A stretch of DNA of 64,000 nt from Nymphaea colorata (taxonomy: Eukaryota > Streptophyta > Magnoliopsida > Nymphaeales > Nymphaeaceae): the NCBI RefSeq assembly GCF_008831285.2, contig NC_045138.2, positions 36,013,115-36,077,114 of the forward strand, in the 5' to 3' direction. Both the position numbers and the translations under genes were made by a program. Shown here piece by piece: positions 36,511-46,773 of the stretch. Position 1 is the first letter of the stretch; each line of letters begins with the position of its first letter. The notes under the pieces are model-generated. The model made no database searches and had not been told where the DNA came from. It saw only the letters and a program-made list of their open reading frames with translations.

Positions 36511-37633
36511 AAGATAGTTTACTTGGCGATACAGCTATTGATTAGTTAATGAGGCAAAAAATACGAAATATGTTTTTTTTTAAAATAAAATAAAACAGAA
36601 CCAGCAGAGTTCCCCAGTTGTTGACATCCGAACTCATGTTCGGTTTAAGCTAACCAAACTTGGAGAAACAAAAGCTTGTCTCTTAATTAAAGGGGCAAAC
36701 ATTTCGTTCAGTTTTTAATGCCACTTTCCTACCATATATAGTTTAATGGCCTTTTTGGGTGGGGGAAGAGATTTTGAAACTTATATAATTTTCATAGGGT
36801 GGTGTGCTAAATCAAGCGACGGAGCTCAAAATGGTTGGAGGGGTGTGTGTGTGTGTGTGTGTGTCTAAGTCATAGACTAAACCGAACCACATGTCAATCA
36901 TTATTAACTTTGTACGTGCGTTTGTGGTCATCAAAAAATTAATGGTTCTTACAACACCGCTAACTTGGATTAGGGCTGCAAATAAGACTTTATATATTAT
37001 AATAAACTTTGCAATAACTTAATGGTTTGATTTTTGTTCATAAGTGGCTTGAAATACATTAAACCGATACATTAATTGATATTAGATAAAAATTTTAGTT
37101 GGATTAGGGTTGCAGTCAAGACGTGCTGGCCGGGCACCATGGCTTTGATCTTAGCAGAATATCAAGTTGAGCACGAGCTTGGCTTATTTGAGCCTGACCG
37201 AGCTCAAACTCAGTTTAGCTAAACTCAAGCACCAAATATCATCAAGTATAGAAAATTGAAATTGACTAGCTGCAAGATATTGTTGGATGATGAGATATTT
37301 AAAACATGTCGATGAAGGCACCATAAATTATCATTAGAAATACCATACACCATTGCTATGATATAAAAGGTTGCTAATGCTCCATATGGCGTAGTGTTTT
37401 TATAGATGGTTTTTAAAAATTTAGTCGATCTGGCAACATTGGCAGCCAGCTGTTTTTGTTTCTCAATCAAGTATGAAATAAATTTGAATGTTACTTTTTT
37501 CAAAATTATTATCTCTTAAAAGAATTAACATTTGAATTTGACTCAAGCTTCGAGTGACTTGACTTGTTGAGCAGCCGATCGAATGACCCTTGTAACCGAG
37601 CAACTTAGACGGATTTAAATTATCATAGGAGCC

Positions 37634-37818
37634 CATTTAAACAAGTCTAGTAGGTCACGTCACGGACTAATCCATGATGTCATCCGACGAAGTTGCTCGT
37701 TTAATTAATGACAATGGTACTCATATAATTCAGATAAGATGAATTTCATTCATTTGAAAGTTTTAATTTTAGGAGATGACTTAAGATACTTAGAGGAAAA
37801 TTTAGAAGCACATTCAAC
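37634..37818. other. 185-bp insertion or deletion polymorphism between the duplication copies
   Basis: Copy 2 has 185 bp here that are absent at the matching point of copy 1 (near 31517). It is bracketed by the 7-bp direct repeat AGGAGCC at 37627-37633 and 37819-37825, while copy 1 has AGGAGCC once. This fits either a small insertion with target duplication in copy 2 or a deletion between short repeats in copy 1. No terminal inverted repeats are visible. Confidence 0.65.
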
Positions 37819-38364
37819 AGGAGCCGCATATGGGTAGGTCTATGCAGTCGCTCACATCAGTCCCACAAAAACTCTTTATTTTCATATTGGTCTTTTAAAT
37901 AAATTTGTCCCCTCGTATATAGTAGTGCCCATCAGCATAAAATTTCTAACTTCCCCCTTGCATCCACATATTTGGCAATGACAAAAACCACCACTTTTTC
38001 CATCGTTATTAAAAAGTTTCACAGTTTTTTGCCAAATTAACGGTTAAATTAGAAAAAGAATAACATTGTTCCGCTATGTAAACGTGACGCGAGAAAAATA
38101 ATAACTTTGTGAATACATAAGTTTTTGGTGGGCAGCTTTCTTGCATCAACAAATAGTGCAACTAATTTAATGCTAATAAGATTAACTATTTTGGATATAA
38201 TTTCTCGTACTACTGGCATAATTATGTATACTTGAATAATCAGCTAAAAGTTTACTTTATTTAAAAATATTTGTCATCTTGTCAAAGCTCATCTTTTAGT
38301 AACTCACAACTTAGAGCCGTGGTAGAGCCAGAAAAATTTGCTGGCCTACCAAATCAGGGGGCAA

Positions 38365-38500
38365 GGAGACGGTGCTGGTCGTGGTTGATGGCTTGGCCGG
38401 AGACGGTGCTGGTCGTGGTTGATGGCTTGGCCGGAGACGATGCTGGTCGTGGTTGATGGCTTGGCCGGAGACGATGCTGGTCGTGGCTGATGGCTTGACC
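38365..38500. repeat. 34-bp minisatellite, 4 units
   Basis: Four head-to-tail 34-bp units start GGAGACGGTGCTGGTCGTGG (GGAGACGATG in units 3 and 4), each containing TGATGGCTTGGCC or TGACC at the end. The array is GC-rich compared with its AT-rich surroundings and lies only in duplication copy 2. Because 34 is not a multiple of three, a coding role is unlikely. Confidence 0.92.
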
Positions 38501-39974
38501 GAGTATGGTCATTTTGCGTCATTGCCCAGATATGCTCAACCCGATTGGTAGCAGAGGTGTATCAAGAAAATATTCTAAAATGTTGAATGTAGACTTTTGA
38601 AAATTTTTTGGGTGATTACACAATGTTGTTCTATGTTGGATGCTATTGGGTAGTTAAAAAGTTAAAGAAATGTTACTAATGAACGACTGTCGCATGCATG
38701 GTAGGATGGTTTATAATGCAACGGTAGTTTATCGTGTTTTAACTATGACGCATGAGGTTTTCAATTATAGATTTTGAACATATAAAAATTGGTAGATGCT
38801 AGACTTGCTAGATGAATAAAAAACAAACTCAAACCTCGATCTTATAAAAACAATGACAAAAATGTGATGGAATACTAGATATGAAAAAAATTTAAGAGCT
38901 GAGATTGTTCATTATTAGTCTACCATCTAATTGTCTATTACCTACCAATTTCTATACACACACACACAAATGAACAAAAATAAGTTGACATTACCTATCA
39001 ATTTCTATTACTTATATCATTTTGATGCCTGTTGATATTAATATACTAGAATAATAAATTGCTTATTTCATATATTAATATTTCAAAATATCTTTCTCGT
39101 TTACATATTGCTGTTCTTTAAAAATTTAAAATGTTATAACTGTACTTAGTCAAAATTCCCGGCACCACCCCTTCCAGTCAGACTTTCATCAACTAAACAC
39201 ATCAAAAATGAGATTTTGGGCTTTGTTGATATAGATTGGAAAATATCAAAAGTACTAAAAAGACTATCTTATCCTTGGTAAAAGATAATCCATTAAAAGA
39301 ATTCATCGATGACATTTTTTAATTAAATTATTTAGGACTACACGCCTCACTTTACATCTCATTCTATTTAGAATCAGAACAAAAAAATGAAAAAAATCAT
39401 AGATAAACTGGCCAAAAAAATTTAAAGAATAAATAATTATTTATTTGAAAATATTTTTATTTTTTATTAGGAGTAAATGGGTTTTTAAATATATTTTAAT
39501 GTTTTTTATTTATGAAGCCTGTATGTTTATTATTTATAAAATTACAGATCGTTTTATATATATTAGACTCCGAACCTGAGATGGTATGTTAAAGATTTAA
39601 AGCGACAGAAAAATACTTGATGGTCAATGTAAAGAGTCAAAGAATAACTTTTCATAAAAAATATAAAAGTATCCCAATGTGAACGATAGAAATTGATTTT
39701 TATGTTGGCCACCCCGAAACCCGGAATAGTAAAGTATGTGACGGCCGATCGGGCTTATCAACATCGCGAGTTCCTGTCATCTGCTTGGTGTTGACTTGCA
39801 GTAGCCATCGGATGGCGATGTAATCCCGACGCGGAGGATTGATCGTTGATGTGCTTATCTACAGGCTCCAGCCCACACGATCTGTGAGTTAAGCCGCACA
39901 GAATTCCTGCTTCAGCTCATCATTTCATCTTCCCGTAAATTCAAGCAGCAGCAGCACCTTCCTGAATCGAGACG

Positions 39975-42900
39975 ATGTCGCCATTTTGTTTCCTACTTTT
40001 CCTGGTCTTCATCGCTCCATTGGCGGCATCATTGCCACAGCGTCACCACAAAGTGATCATAGTTGGAGCAGGAATGTCAGGTACCTATACAAACTTTATT
40101 TTCAGCGAGACCCATCTTTCACTTCTTGACTTGGATGATGTTCAAATCCTCATGATGTTCAAGCCTGTTCTTAGATAAGGTTCTCACTTCTCAAGTACAA
40201 AGACAAACGTTACTGCTTCATATCTTTGCAATGGGAAAAAATTGTGGCTCTGAATTTATTTCTTCCTTTCCTTTGCGGGACTAGGCATTATGGCTGCCAA
40301 GAAGCTTTCAGAAAACGGGGTTGATGATTTCTTGATATTGGAAGGCAGTGATCGGATCGGAGGCAGGATGCACAAGCGTGAGTTTGGGGGAAAAACTATT
40401 GAGATTGGTGCCAACTGGATCGAAGGCGTTGGTGGGCATCACTTGAACCCGTTACTGGAGCTTGCCCATGAGTCAGGACTCAGAACATTCTTGTCGGATT
40501 ACTCCAATATCTCGTCCAATTACTACGATTCAAAGTTGTGATTGTACATCTTTTCCTTTTATACAGTTTACGTTAGCTGCTAAGCTATATAACCAGTCCC
40601 TTTCCTTGTTTCTTTTTTGAATGTTTTTCCTCTTCTTCAGTGGTAAAGCTATTCCACTTTCCGAGGTTTTGGACATAACGAAAAAACAAGAAGCTTCGAA
40701 CAAGTTTAGCACTAACCTGGTAGCAACAATACGAGCTAACAATGAAGAAGACGTTTCTGTTTTGGAAGCCCACCGCATTTTTGGATAGTAAGTTTCCCTA
40801 TACGAATCAGCCCGCGCATTAGTCTCTGCTTCGGATCTTACAGTTTCAGGCTGAAAAGAATGTTAATGTTGGTTGTTCAAACAAATGGAATTAATTGTAG
40901 CGTTCCAGAAACACCTTTGGAGATGGCAGTAGACTATGTCGATTTTGACATGGAGATGGCAGGTAGCCATAAATTTATGTTTTATGAAACGAAAGTGTGT
41001 TGAATTTGGTGGAATCTGATTTTCTTCGTACACCTTCCATTTTGTTGATATGTTCTTATCACAGAGCCTCCAAGAGTGACCAGTTTGAAGAGTGTAATAC
41101 CCCTTCAAACGCACACATATTATGGTCCAAATGAGCGCTTTGTTGCTGATGAAAGGGGATATGAGCAGCTAGTTCATGGTTTAGGTGGTAAATTTCTAAA
41201 ATCAGTGGATGGGAGATTGACTGACGGGCGCCTAATTTTAAGAAAGGTACCATCGTGGGTGTGATTCTGGTTTTCATTAAATCTCATTTTGTAGTTATCA
41301 ATAACTTCAATTCCGGTCAGGTTGTTAGGGAAATTCACTACAGAGATGACTGTGTTCATGTTCTTGTTGAAGATGGAACTTCTTACAGTGCAGAATATGT
41401 CATACTTTCGGTTAGCTTAGGTGTTCTTCAAAGCAAGCTTATTCGTTTCAAACCTGAATTGCCTGTAAGTGTGGATAGAATCCTGTTCATGTTCCCTACA
41501 TACTCTACAGAAATGGATCAATTACTAACGTGCTGGCTTTACTATCTTGCAATTTATCTGGACTTAGCGATGGAAGATCCTTTCCATGTACAAGTTTGAC
41601 ATGGCAATCTACATGAAGATATTTCTAAAGTTTCCACATACATTCTGGCCCTCTGGTCCAGGAACTGCAGTTTTCTCGTATGCGAGCGAAAGAAGGGGTT
41701 ACTACAACTATTGGGAGGTGGGTGCTTCTCTCTTTTTTGGAGACCAAAATAAAGCATCTTGTTAATTGATTGTAGTTAAACGTCTGGTAGCATATGGCAT
41801 GTACAATTGAGTGAATTTCTGAGGCTTACTGCTCAACTCTTTGTTTCCAAAGCACTTGGAGAAGCAGTACCCGGGGTCGAACATACTTTTTGTAACAGTT
41901 ACAGATGATGAAGCCAGGCGTATTGAACGTCAGTCTGATAACGTCACCAAAGAAGAAGCAATGGACGTGCTCCGTAAAATATTTGGCCCTGAAATTCCTG
42001 ATGCTTTGGATATTCTTGTTCCAAGATGGGGAATGGATAGACTTCAACGTGGATCTTACAGTAACTGGCCGATAGGCGTAACAGATGACGATTTCAACAA
42101 GCTAAAGGTAATGCCCTTTAAACGTTGCTTTCACTATTTATCAACCAAGCACTTACAAATTCGGCTCTCTATCAAACTGTATTTGGCTTTAGGCTCCTGT
42201 TGGACGCATTTATTTTACGGGCGAGTATACGAGTTTGGACTACAATGGTTACGTCCATGGCGCTTATTTTGCAGGTACCTTTCTCCTGCTTTATCTTCTG
42301 CTGTGCTTTTCTGGCTTAACCTTGTATTACTTTTATAGTTTCACGTCTCAGATTCAAGTACTTGAGTTTCCTTGAAAGGTTGCCGAAAGTGTGCAGGTGA
42401 AATAAGATCATAGTGTCATAACTGCTGTCAGTAACCTTATGCAGTAGGAGAAAGCCAAATTCTGCAGCATCCACTGCAAACACTCACAATTTTAAGTAAA
42501 CCTTGTCTTTTTTCCATAAAAAAAATTAGCGGGAACTTAGGAAACCAAGTTTGAAGAAGTAATAGGACGAAGAGAAAAAAGCTAAAAATGTGTGTGTATT
42601 ATAAGCAGAAGCCTTCTCATAGAAAGGGTTGGTAGGCCTGTTGGCTATACCCCCTGCCATTCAACTCTTTCAATTACTGAAACAATTGAAGGTAACTGGC
42701 TTCATGCATGGGACTGTGCTATCCGAAAGGCCAGTTATAGTTTCGTTCACAGTGACCCTTAGTGAATAACATGCGGGAAAGGAAATGGCCTCCTTGAGAT
42801 TCTGCTATTGCGTGTGATTCTGGTGTGTTGTCGACTCCGATCCGGTAGATTTGCATGTAGTACTTTTCTGGACATCCTTTGCTGCTTAAGTGCACTACTC

Positions 42901-43106
42901 ACATATGTAGAACTGATGGTAGCTAGCTCTGAATCTGCCACTCAAGCTAGGCCAACAATTCCAGTTATTCCTTGAACTAGTTTTTCATCTGACAGTCTTT
43001 TGCTAATTTCCTTCATAAGAATGTCTCTTTCTCTCTTAATGCATAAATTTGAAAACCAACAGGTATGGAGACCGCTTCTGATGTTGTGAAGAAGTTAAGA
43101 AAATGA
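39975..43106 (+). CDS. PAO1: Polyamine oxidase, apoplast type, copy 2 (10 exons, 473 aa, shortened C-terminus)
   Basis: Tandem duplicate of the gene at 32688, with the same exon phases. Exons: 39975-40080, 40285-40534, 40641-40787, 40901-40962, 41065-41246, 41321-41464, 41568-41717, 41853-42107, 42193-42274, 43063-43106; total 1422 nt. The signal peptide, GAGMSG dinucleotide motif, [16 protein letters not shown] lysine and C-terminal FAD motif are all retained, so catalytic activity is expected. Most differences from copy 1 are single conservative changes, but exon 5 has a cluster ([12 protein letters not shown] against [12 protein letters not shown]) and exon 2 has FLSDYSN against FFFDYSN. 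In the last exon AAGAAAATGA makes an early stop after VVKKLRK, ten residues shorter than copy 1, removing the basic tail with two cysteines. No frameshift or lost splice site is seen. Confidence 0.92.
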
Positions 43107-43271
43107 CGCTGCTTAGTTGTCTAGAAACAACAATGACAGATGAGCGAATCAATAAATGCTATGAGCTGGAAATAATTGTTGCATGCAAGTTACTCTATTT
43201 ATTTTGAAAACTCATTGTTCAGCTAAGAATGCATGATGAGAAAAGGAGCTCTGTCCGTTTCGTTGTTCATG

Positions 43272-43305
<34 letters not shown>

Positions 43306-43559
43306 GAAAGACAAACTATAAAATAGAAAAATGACCCCACTATTCAATGTGCCTTAACTCCAGACTAAGGTCCAGTAGTTAGGCCGTCTTTGATTCCGCG
43401 GAACATAAGTCTTCCCGTCGATGAAGGCAAAGGAATGTGCTGCTCATCCGAATGCCAAGGCTACCAGATTTGCCTCATTCCATTGTATATGGAACTCGTA
43501 ACACCTTGTTCTGCCAACGACCGTTCAAAATTTTCGGATTTATTTTTAAGAGTTCGGCA

Positions 43560-43800
43560 AGGCTCAGGATCTGCAAAAAAATTCTTACTCCGTCCGGTGG
43601 TTTTCAATCGAGCGATCTCTCTCTCCAACGGTGTACCGATCTTTCTCTCTCTAGTAACCTACATTAGATTTTTATTGCGAACCAAACTCGAAACATGTTT
43701 CGTTGGGAGAGGAAATTATGCGGAACAACTGAGTGAATAATCATGTTCGAAGCGGTGAAATTTAAAGTACGAACTTTTTTTTTTGCATTGCAGTATTCTT
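43560..43800 (+). repeat. Direct repeat, copy A, of a UREF-upstream segment
   Basis: Matches 45748-46020 in the same orientation, for example TCCGTCCGGTGGTTTTCA, CGAGCGATCTC, ATTTTTATTGCGAAC and TTTAAAGTACGAACTTTTTT. The matches cover about 240 bp with indels. Copy B lies directly upstream of UREF, so copy A looks like a displaced piece of the UREF 5' region. Confidence 0.8.
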
Positions 43801-44290
43801 CTCTCTCTGTCTCGAACTAGCCCTTCCTTTTTCATCTGTGTTCTATAGTTTCTTTGTTTACTTTATTTTTTTGGTTTTACCATTCTTTTTATTTTCTTAA
43901 TGACTACTTGTCATCTAATTTTGTTAATGAATTCCTTGACGACTAAATTTTGTTAATAAACATGTTAATAAACATGTTTCTTTGTTTACTTAATTTTGTT
44001 ATAAAAACTTAAATAACAAAAAATAAAAAAAATTAAATAAGAGGTGAAACTTTTAAAAATGCGTAACTGTTGAGTGATTAACAAATACGCACTTAACGAT
44101 GTGGACCTAAAAAATAGACATTTAAGTTTTCTGCATAATTCCCAAACCACTGCTTTAAAAAAAACCGTAAAATTTGAATGGCAATTTGTGAAACTACTCA
44201 TCTCAAAAGCCAAATATATAAAAACAAAAAAATATCAAAATGATAGAAGGTGAGGAGAAATCGTCTGTTCAAAGAGTGAGGGTCTGTTCT
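43800..44290 (+). repeat. Dispersed repeat, copy A (partner at 51965-52375)
   Basis: CT-rich start, then shared blocks such as TTAATGAATTCCT, CATTTAAGTTTTCT, ATTTGAATGGCAATTT and AATGATAGAA, in the same order at about 52.0-52.4 kb. AT-rich with no open frame. It is probably a non-autonomous mobile element or its remnant, but the borders are indistinct. Confidence 0.5.
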
Positions 44291-44395
44291 TGTAGTCCAA
44301 ATAATTTAATTAATTAAAAAAAAAAAGACCGTCTGACCAGACAGTGAGGGGGTGCTGCTGGCTCGCCAAGGCTTCCCTTTCCTGCTGGGGCCAAT

Positions 44396-44660
44396 AACCA
44401 TGAGGAGAAATGGTACTTCCCTTTCCTGCTGGGGCCAACAGTTGCAGTTCTTACATAAACTAGTTTTTCATGTAAACAGTCTTTTGCAAATTTCCTTCAT
44501 AAGATCGACTTTTTTGTCTTAATGCATAAATTTGAAAACCAACAGGCATGGAAACCGCTTCTGATGTTCTGAAGAATTTAAGAAGTGATGCTGCTTCGTT
44601 GTGAAGAAACGATGACAGAAGATCGAATTGATAAATGCTATAAGCTACAAGTAATGGTGA
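44396..44660 (+). pseudogene. Third partial PAO copy: last intron end plus exon 10 relic
   Basis: Matches 35655-35935 and 42930-43175 of the two full genes. It includes the end of the last PAO intron with its acceptor (CCAACAG) and the last exon (44546-44604), which reads [19 protein letters not shown] and stops. The exon differs from both intact copies at its end. No other PAO exon is present nearby, so it cannot make a protein alone. It shows that at least one further PAO duplication took place and was mostly lost. Confidence 0.85.
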
Positions 44661-45747
44661 GAACCAGTTCAAATCAACGTGGATTGGCTGATTTAGAACC
44701 AGTTCAAGAAGACTTCCAGGAATTGATCAGTTATCTATTTTTGCCTATCCATATCCAATTCGACTTTCAAAATGGGATCCAACTTCACTGTAATATGTGA
44801 GGTTGAATTCGGATGCACTGGAATTGCCACCAAAGTTGGACCATGGATTGATAAGCCATCTCTTTGCCGTTCAAATCAACGTGGATTGGCTGATTTAACA
44901 GATAAAAATAAAATGATCAAGCAAATGAATCTATCCAGTTTACCATTATTCACATGCATCCGCAGAATCCGAACTGTATCATACATTTGGTATGATGTGC
45001 TAACAAAGGATCAATCCAACTCTGAACATTTTGAAACATGAACTGAAAACCGATCTTTAGAATAATTTGGACAAAGGTACTCAATAAATTAGCCAAGTTC
45101 CAGCAGCTCGTCTTGAATTTGGACAGGATCAGGCGATCGACGAGGTTCTGGGGACTAAATTACGATAATGGATCCGCGTTGTCAATGTCCCACTTTACCC
45201 CAGATATTCTGGATAAGCGAGCAAGCGCCCATTCAAGAAGACTTCCAGGAAAGTATCGGGGATTCCTCCCTCTCGCTGACCTCCCGCTTCCTCCGTCCTA
45301 TTATTCCTACGTCCTCCGGTCAAAGTTTAACATCCAATTTCATCCTGAAATGGGAAGAGATTGAGAGAAATCTGATCTTCAACCTTTCATTCTTAAAGCC
45401 CGCAGTCCTCCGTCGTCGATCGATCAGTCTCTCCCTCTTATTTAGCGTAAGTTTCAGACTACGACTTCTTCATTCTGGATGATTTCTTGATTATTTTTTC
45501 TGGGTTTTGTTGTGTAATTGTTAGAACCAAGGTGGCGTGGCTGTTCCTACGATTTTCCTTCTTTCTGCTTTATGAGAACTTGGGAATTGGGAGCCCTTGA
45601 AAGGCAGGATATTTCGAGAAATTGCATTTATATTTTTCCCTTTTTCTGGATTAAATGGGTCCGCGCCCGCACAGGAAGTGGAGCTCAGGACACCGTCGGA
45701 GAGACGGTGGGGTTCAAGAGTGAAAAGGGGATCGTCCGGCCAAAGGA

Positions 45748-46020
45748 TGGCTCAGAATCTGCAAAAAAGTTCTTAGTCCGTCCGGTGGTTTTCAGTCGAG
45801 CGATCTCCCTCTCGAACGGTGTACTAATCTCTCTCTCTCTCTCTCTCTCTAGTAACCTAGGGCCCTTTGTGCATAAGATTTTTATTGCGAACTAAACTCG
45901 AAGCATGTTTGGTTGGACCGTTGGGGGAGAAGGAAATTATGCGGAAACTGAATGAATAATCTTGTTCGAAGCAGTGAAGTTTAAAGTACGAACTTTTTTT
46001 TTTTGCATTACAGTATTCTA
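45748..46020 (+). repeat. Direct repeat, copy B, upstream of UREF
   Basis: Partner of 43560-43800. It includes an expanded (CT)n run at about 45828-45852 that is shorter in copy A. It lies within the probable leader intron or promoter region of UREF. Confidence 0.75.
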
Positions 46021-46273
46021 GTTATGTTTTATCGAGACGTGGAGCACCGGAGAACACACAATGCAGGACGTAATAATAGATTATAGATCAGATACTGGGC
46101 GCTTTACTAAGAGCGATATTTGACATGAGGAATCATGAAAGTGATTGCTGAATAGGTTAGCAAGTTCCAGTATCTATAAGAACTAGAATCCTTGCAGTTT
46201 CTATCTTACTGTTTCTGAATATTCCGATTGGCCTGCATCCAGCAGAGACTTGTTAATTAAGTTTTGACTATGC

Positions 46274-46313
<40 letters not shown>
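46274..46313. repeat. (AG)n microsatellite
   Basis: Uninterrupted AG dinucleotide run within the probable UREF leader intron, expected to be highly variable. Confidence 0.9.
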
Positions 46314-46315
<2 letters not shown>

Positions 46316-46773
46316 AATTTGATGCGTAAAGTACAGAGTTGGCTTTGGGACTTCAAATACTGTCCATTGCTCACCCTCATAGCTAATATAATGGTGGTAT
46401 AGTGTCTTTGATCCTGGTTCTTGAGCAGTACTTGCTCTCTAGTTCCAGTATCATTTTCAATTTTTTCCCAACATCAGATATGACAGCAACTTAAACTTTC
46501 CAGTTTTTTTGCCATAGTATTGTTTATGTGACAGCTTAAAACCTCACAAACTGATAGATGTATTTGACTTACTATTGGGTTCTTGGCAGATGTAGCGAGA
46601 TCATATTCTGTACTCTGCTGGTAAAATTCGGGTTGTTATTGCTGGTTGAAATGTTCTGGACCTATTTGATCAACAAAGAGCGAATTAGTACTGAATGGTT
46701 CTAGTTTTCTTCACTAGTTACTTGAAGCCTTTTCATTGGTTACGGTAAGTTTCTCTTGCCTGTGGAATGCTCG

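Larger units (their letters stand above)
35882..39974. other. Spacer between the two polyamine oxidase genes
   Basis: Up to about 35977 this is the tail of duplication copy 1. Beyond that it is the upstream part of copy 2, with three stretches absent from copy 1: about 36326-36890, 37634-37818 and 38095-39235. The last holds a 34-bp minisatellite. A (GT)n run lies at about 36843-36864. Sequence from 39.24 kb to the PAO start closely matches the upstream region of copy 1. No intact gene is seen apart from the unrecognised fragment at 36145-36510. Confidence 0.6.
35977..43233. repeat. Tandem segmental duplication, copy 2 (carries PAO copy 2)
   Basis: Direct-repeat partner of 30327-35977. PAO exons and introns are nearly identical between the copies. 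The right border is where similarity to the tail of copy 1 ends (..GCTAAGAATGCAT), followed by unrelated sequence and a CT microsatellite. Copy 2 is longer because of at least three insertions upstream of the gene, or deletions in copy 1. Confidence 0.88.
43107..46773. other. Mosaic intergenic region between PAO copy 2 and UREF
   Basis: Composed of short duplicated pieces: the tail of PAO copy 2 to about 43233, a (CT)n run at about 43277-43304, a duplicate (43560-43800) of sequence at 45748-46020, a dispersed repeat at 43800-44290, a third PAO last-exon relic at 44396-44660, and small repeats near 44670, 44872 and 45231. Leader sequence of UREF probably begins near 45.3-45.45 kb. An (AG)n run lies at 46274-46313. 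No intact gene is visible. Confidence 0.6.

Noticed and set aside
38365..38500. CRISPR-like appearance of four regular 34-bp units
   Set aside because: Units are directly adjacent with no spacers, and the DNA is plant nuclear; it is a minisatellite.
46756..46773. Upstream extension of UREF by six codons
   Set aside because: The extension begins with TTG; the first ATG in frame is at 46774 and fits plant UreF length.
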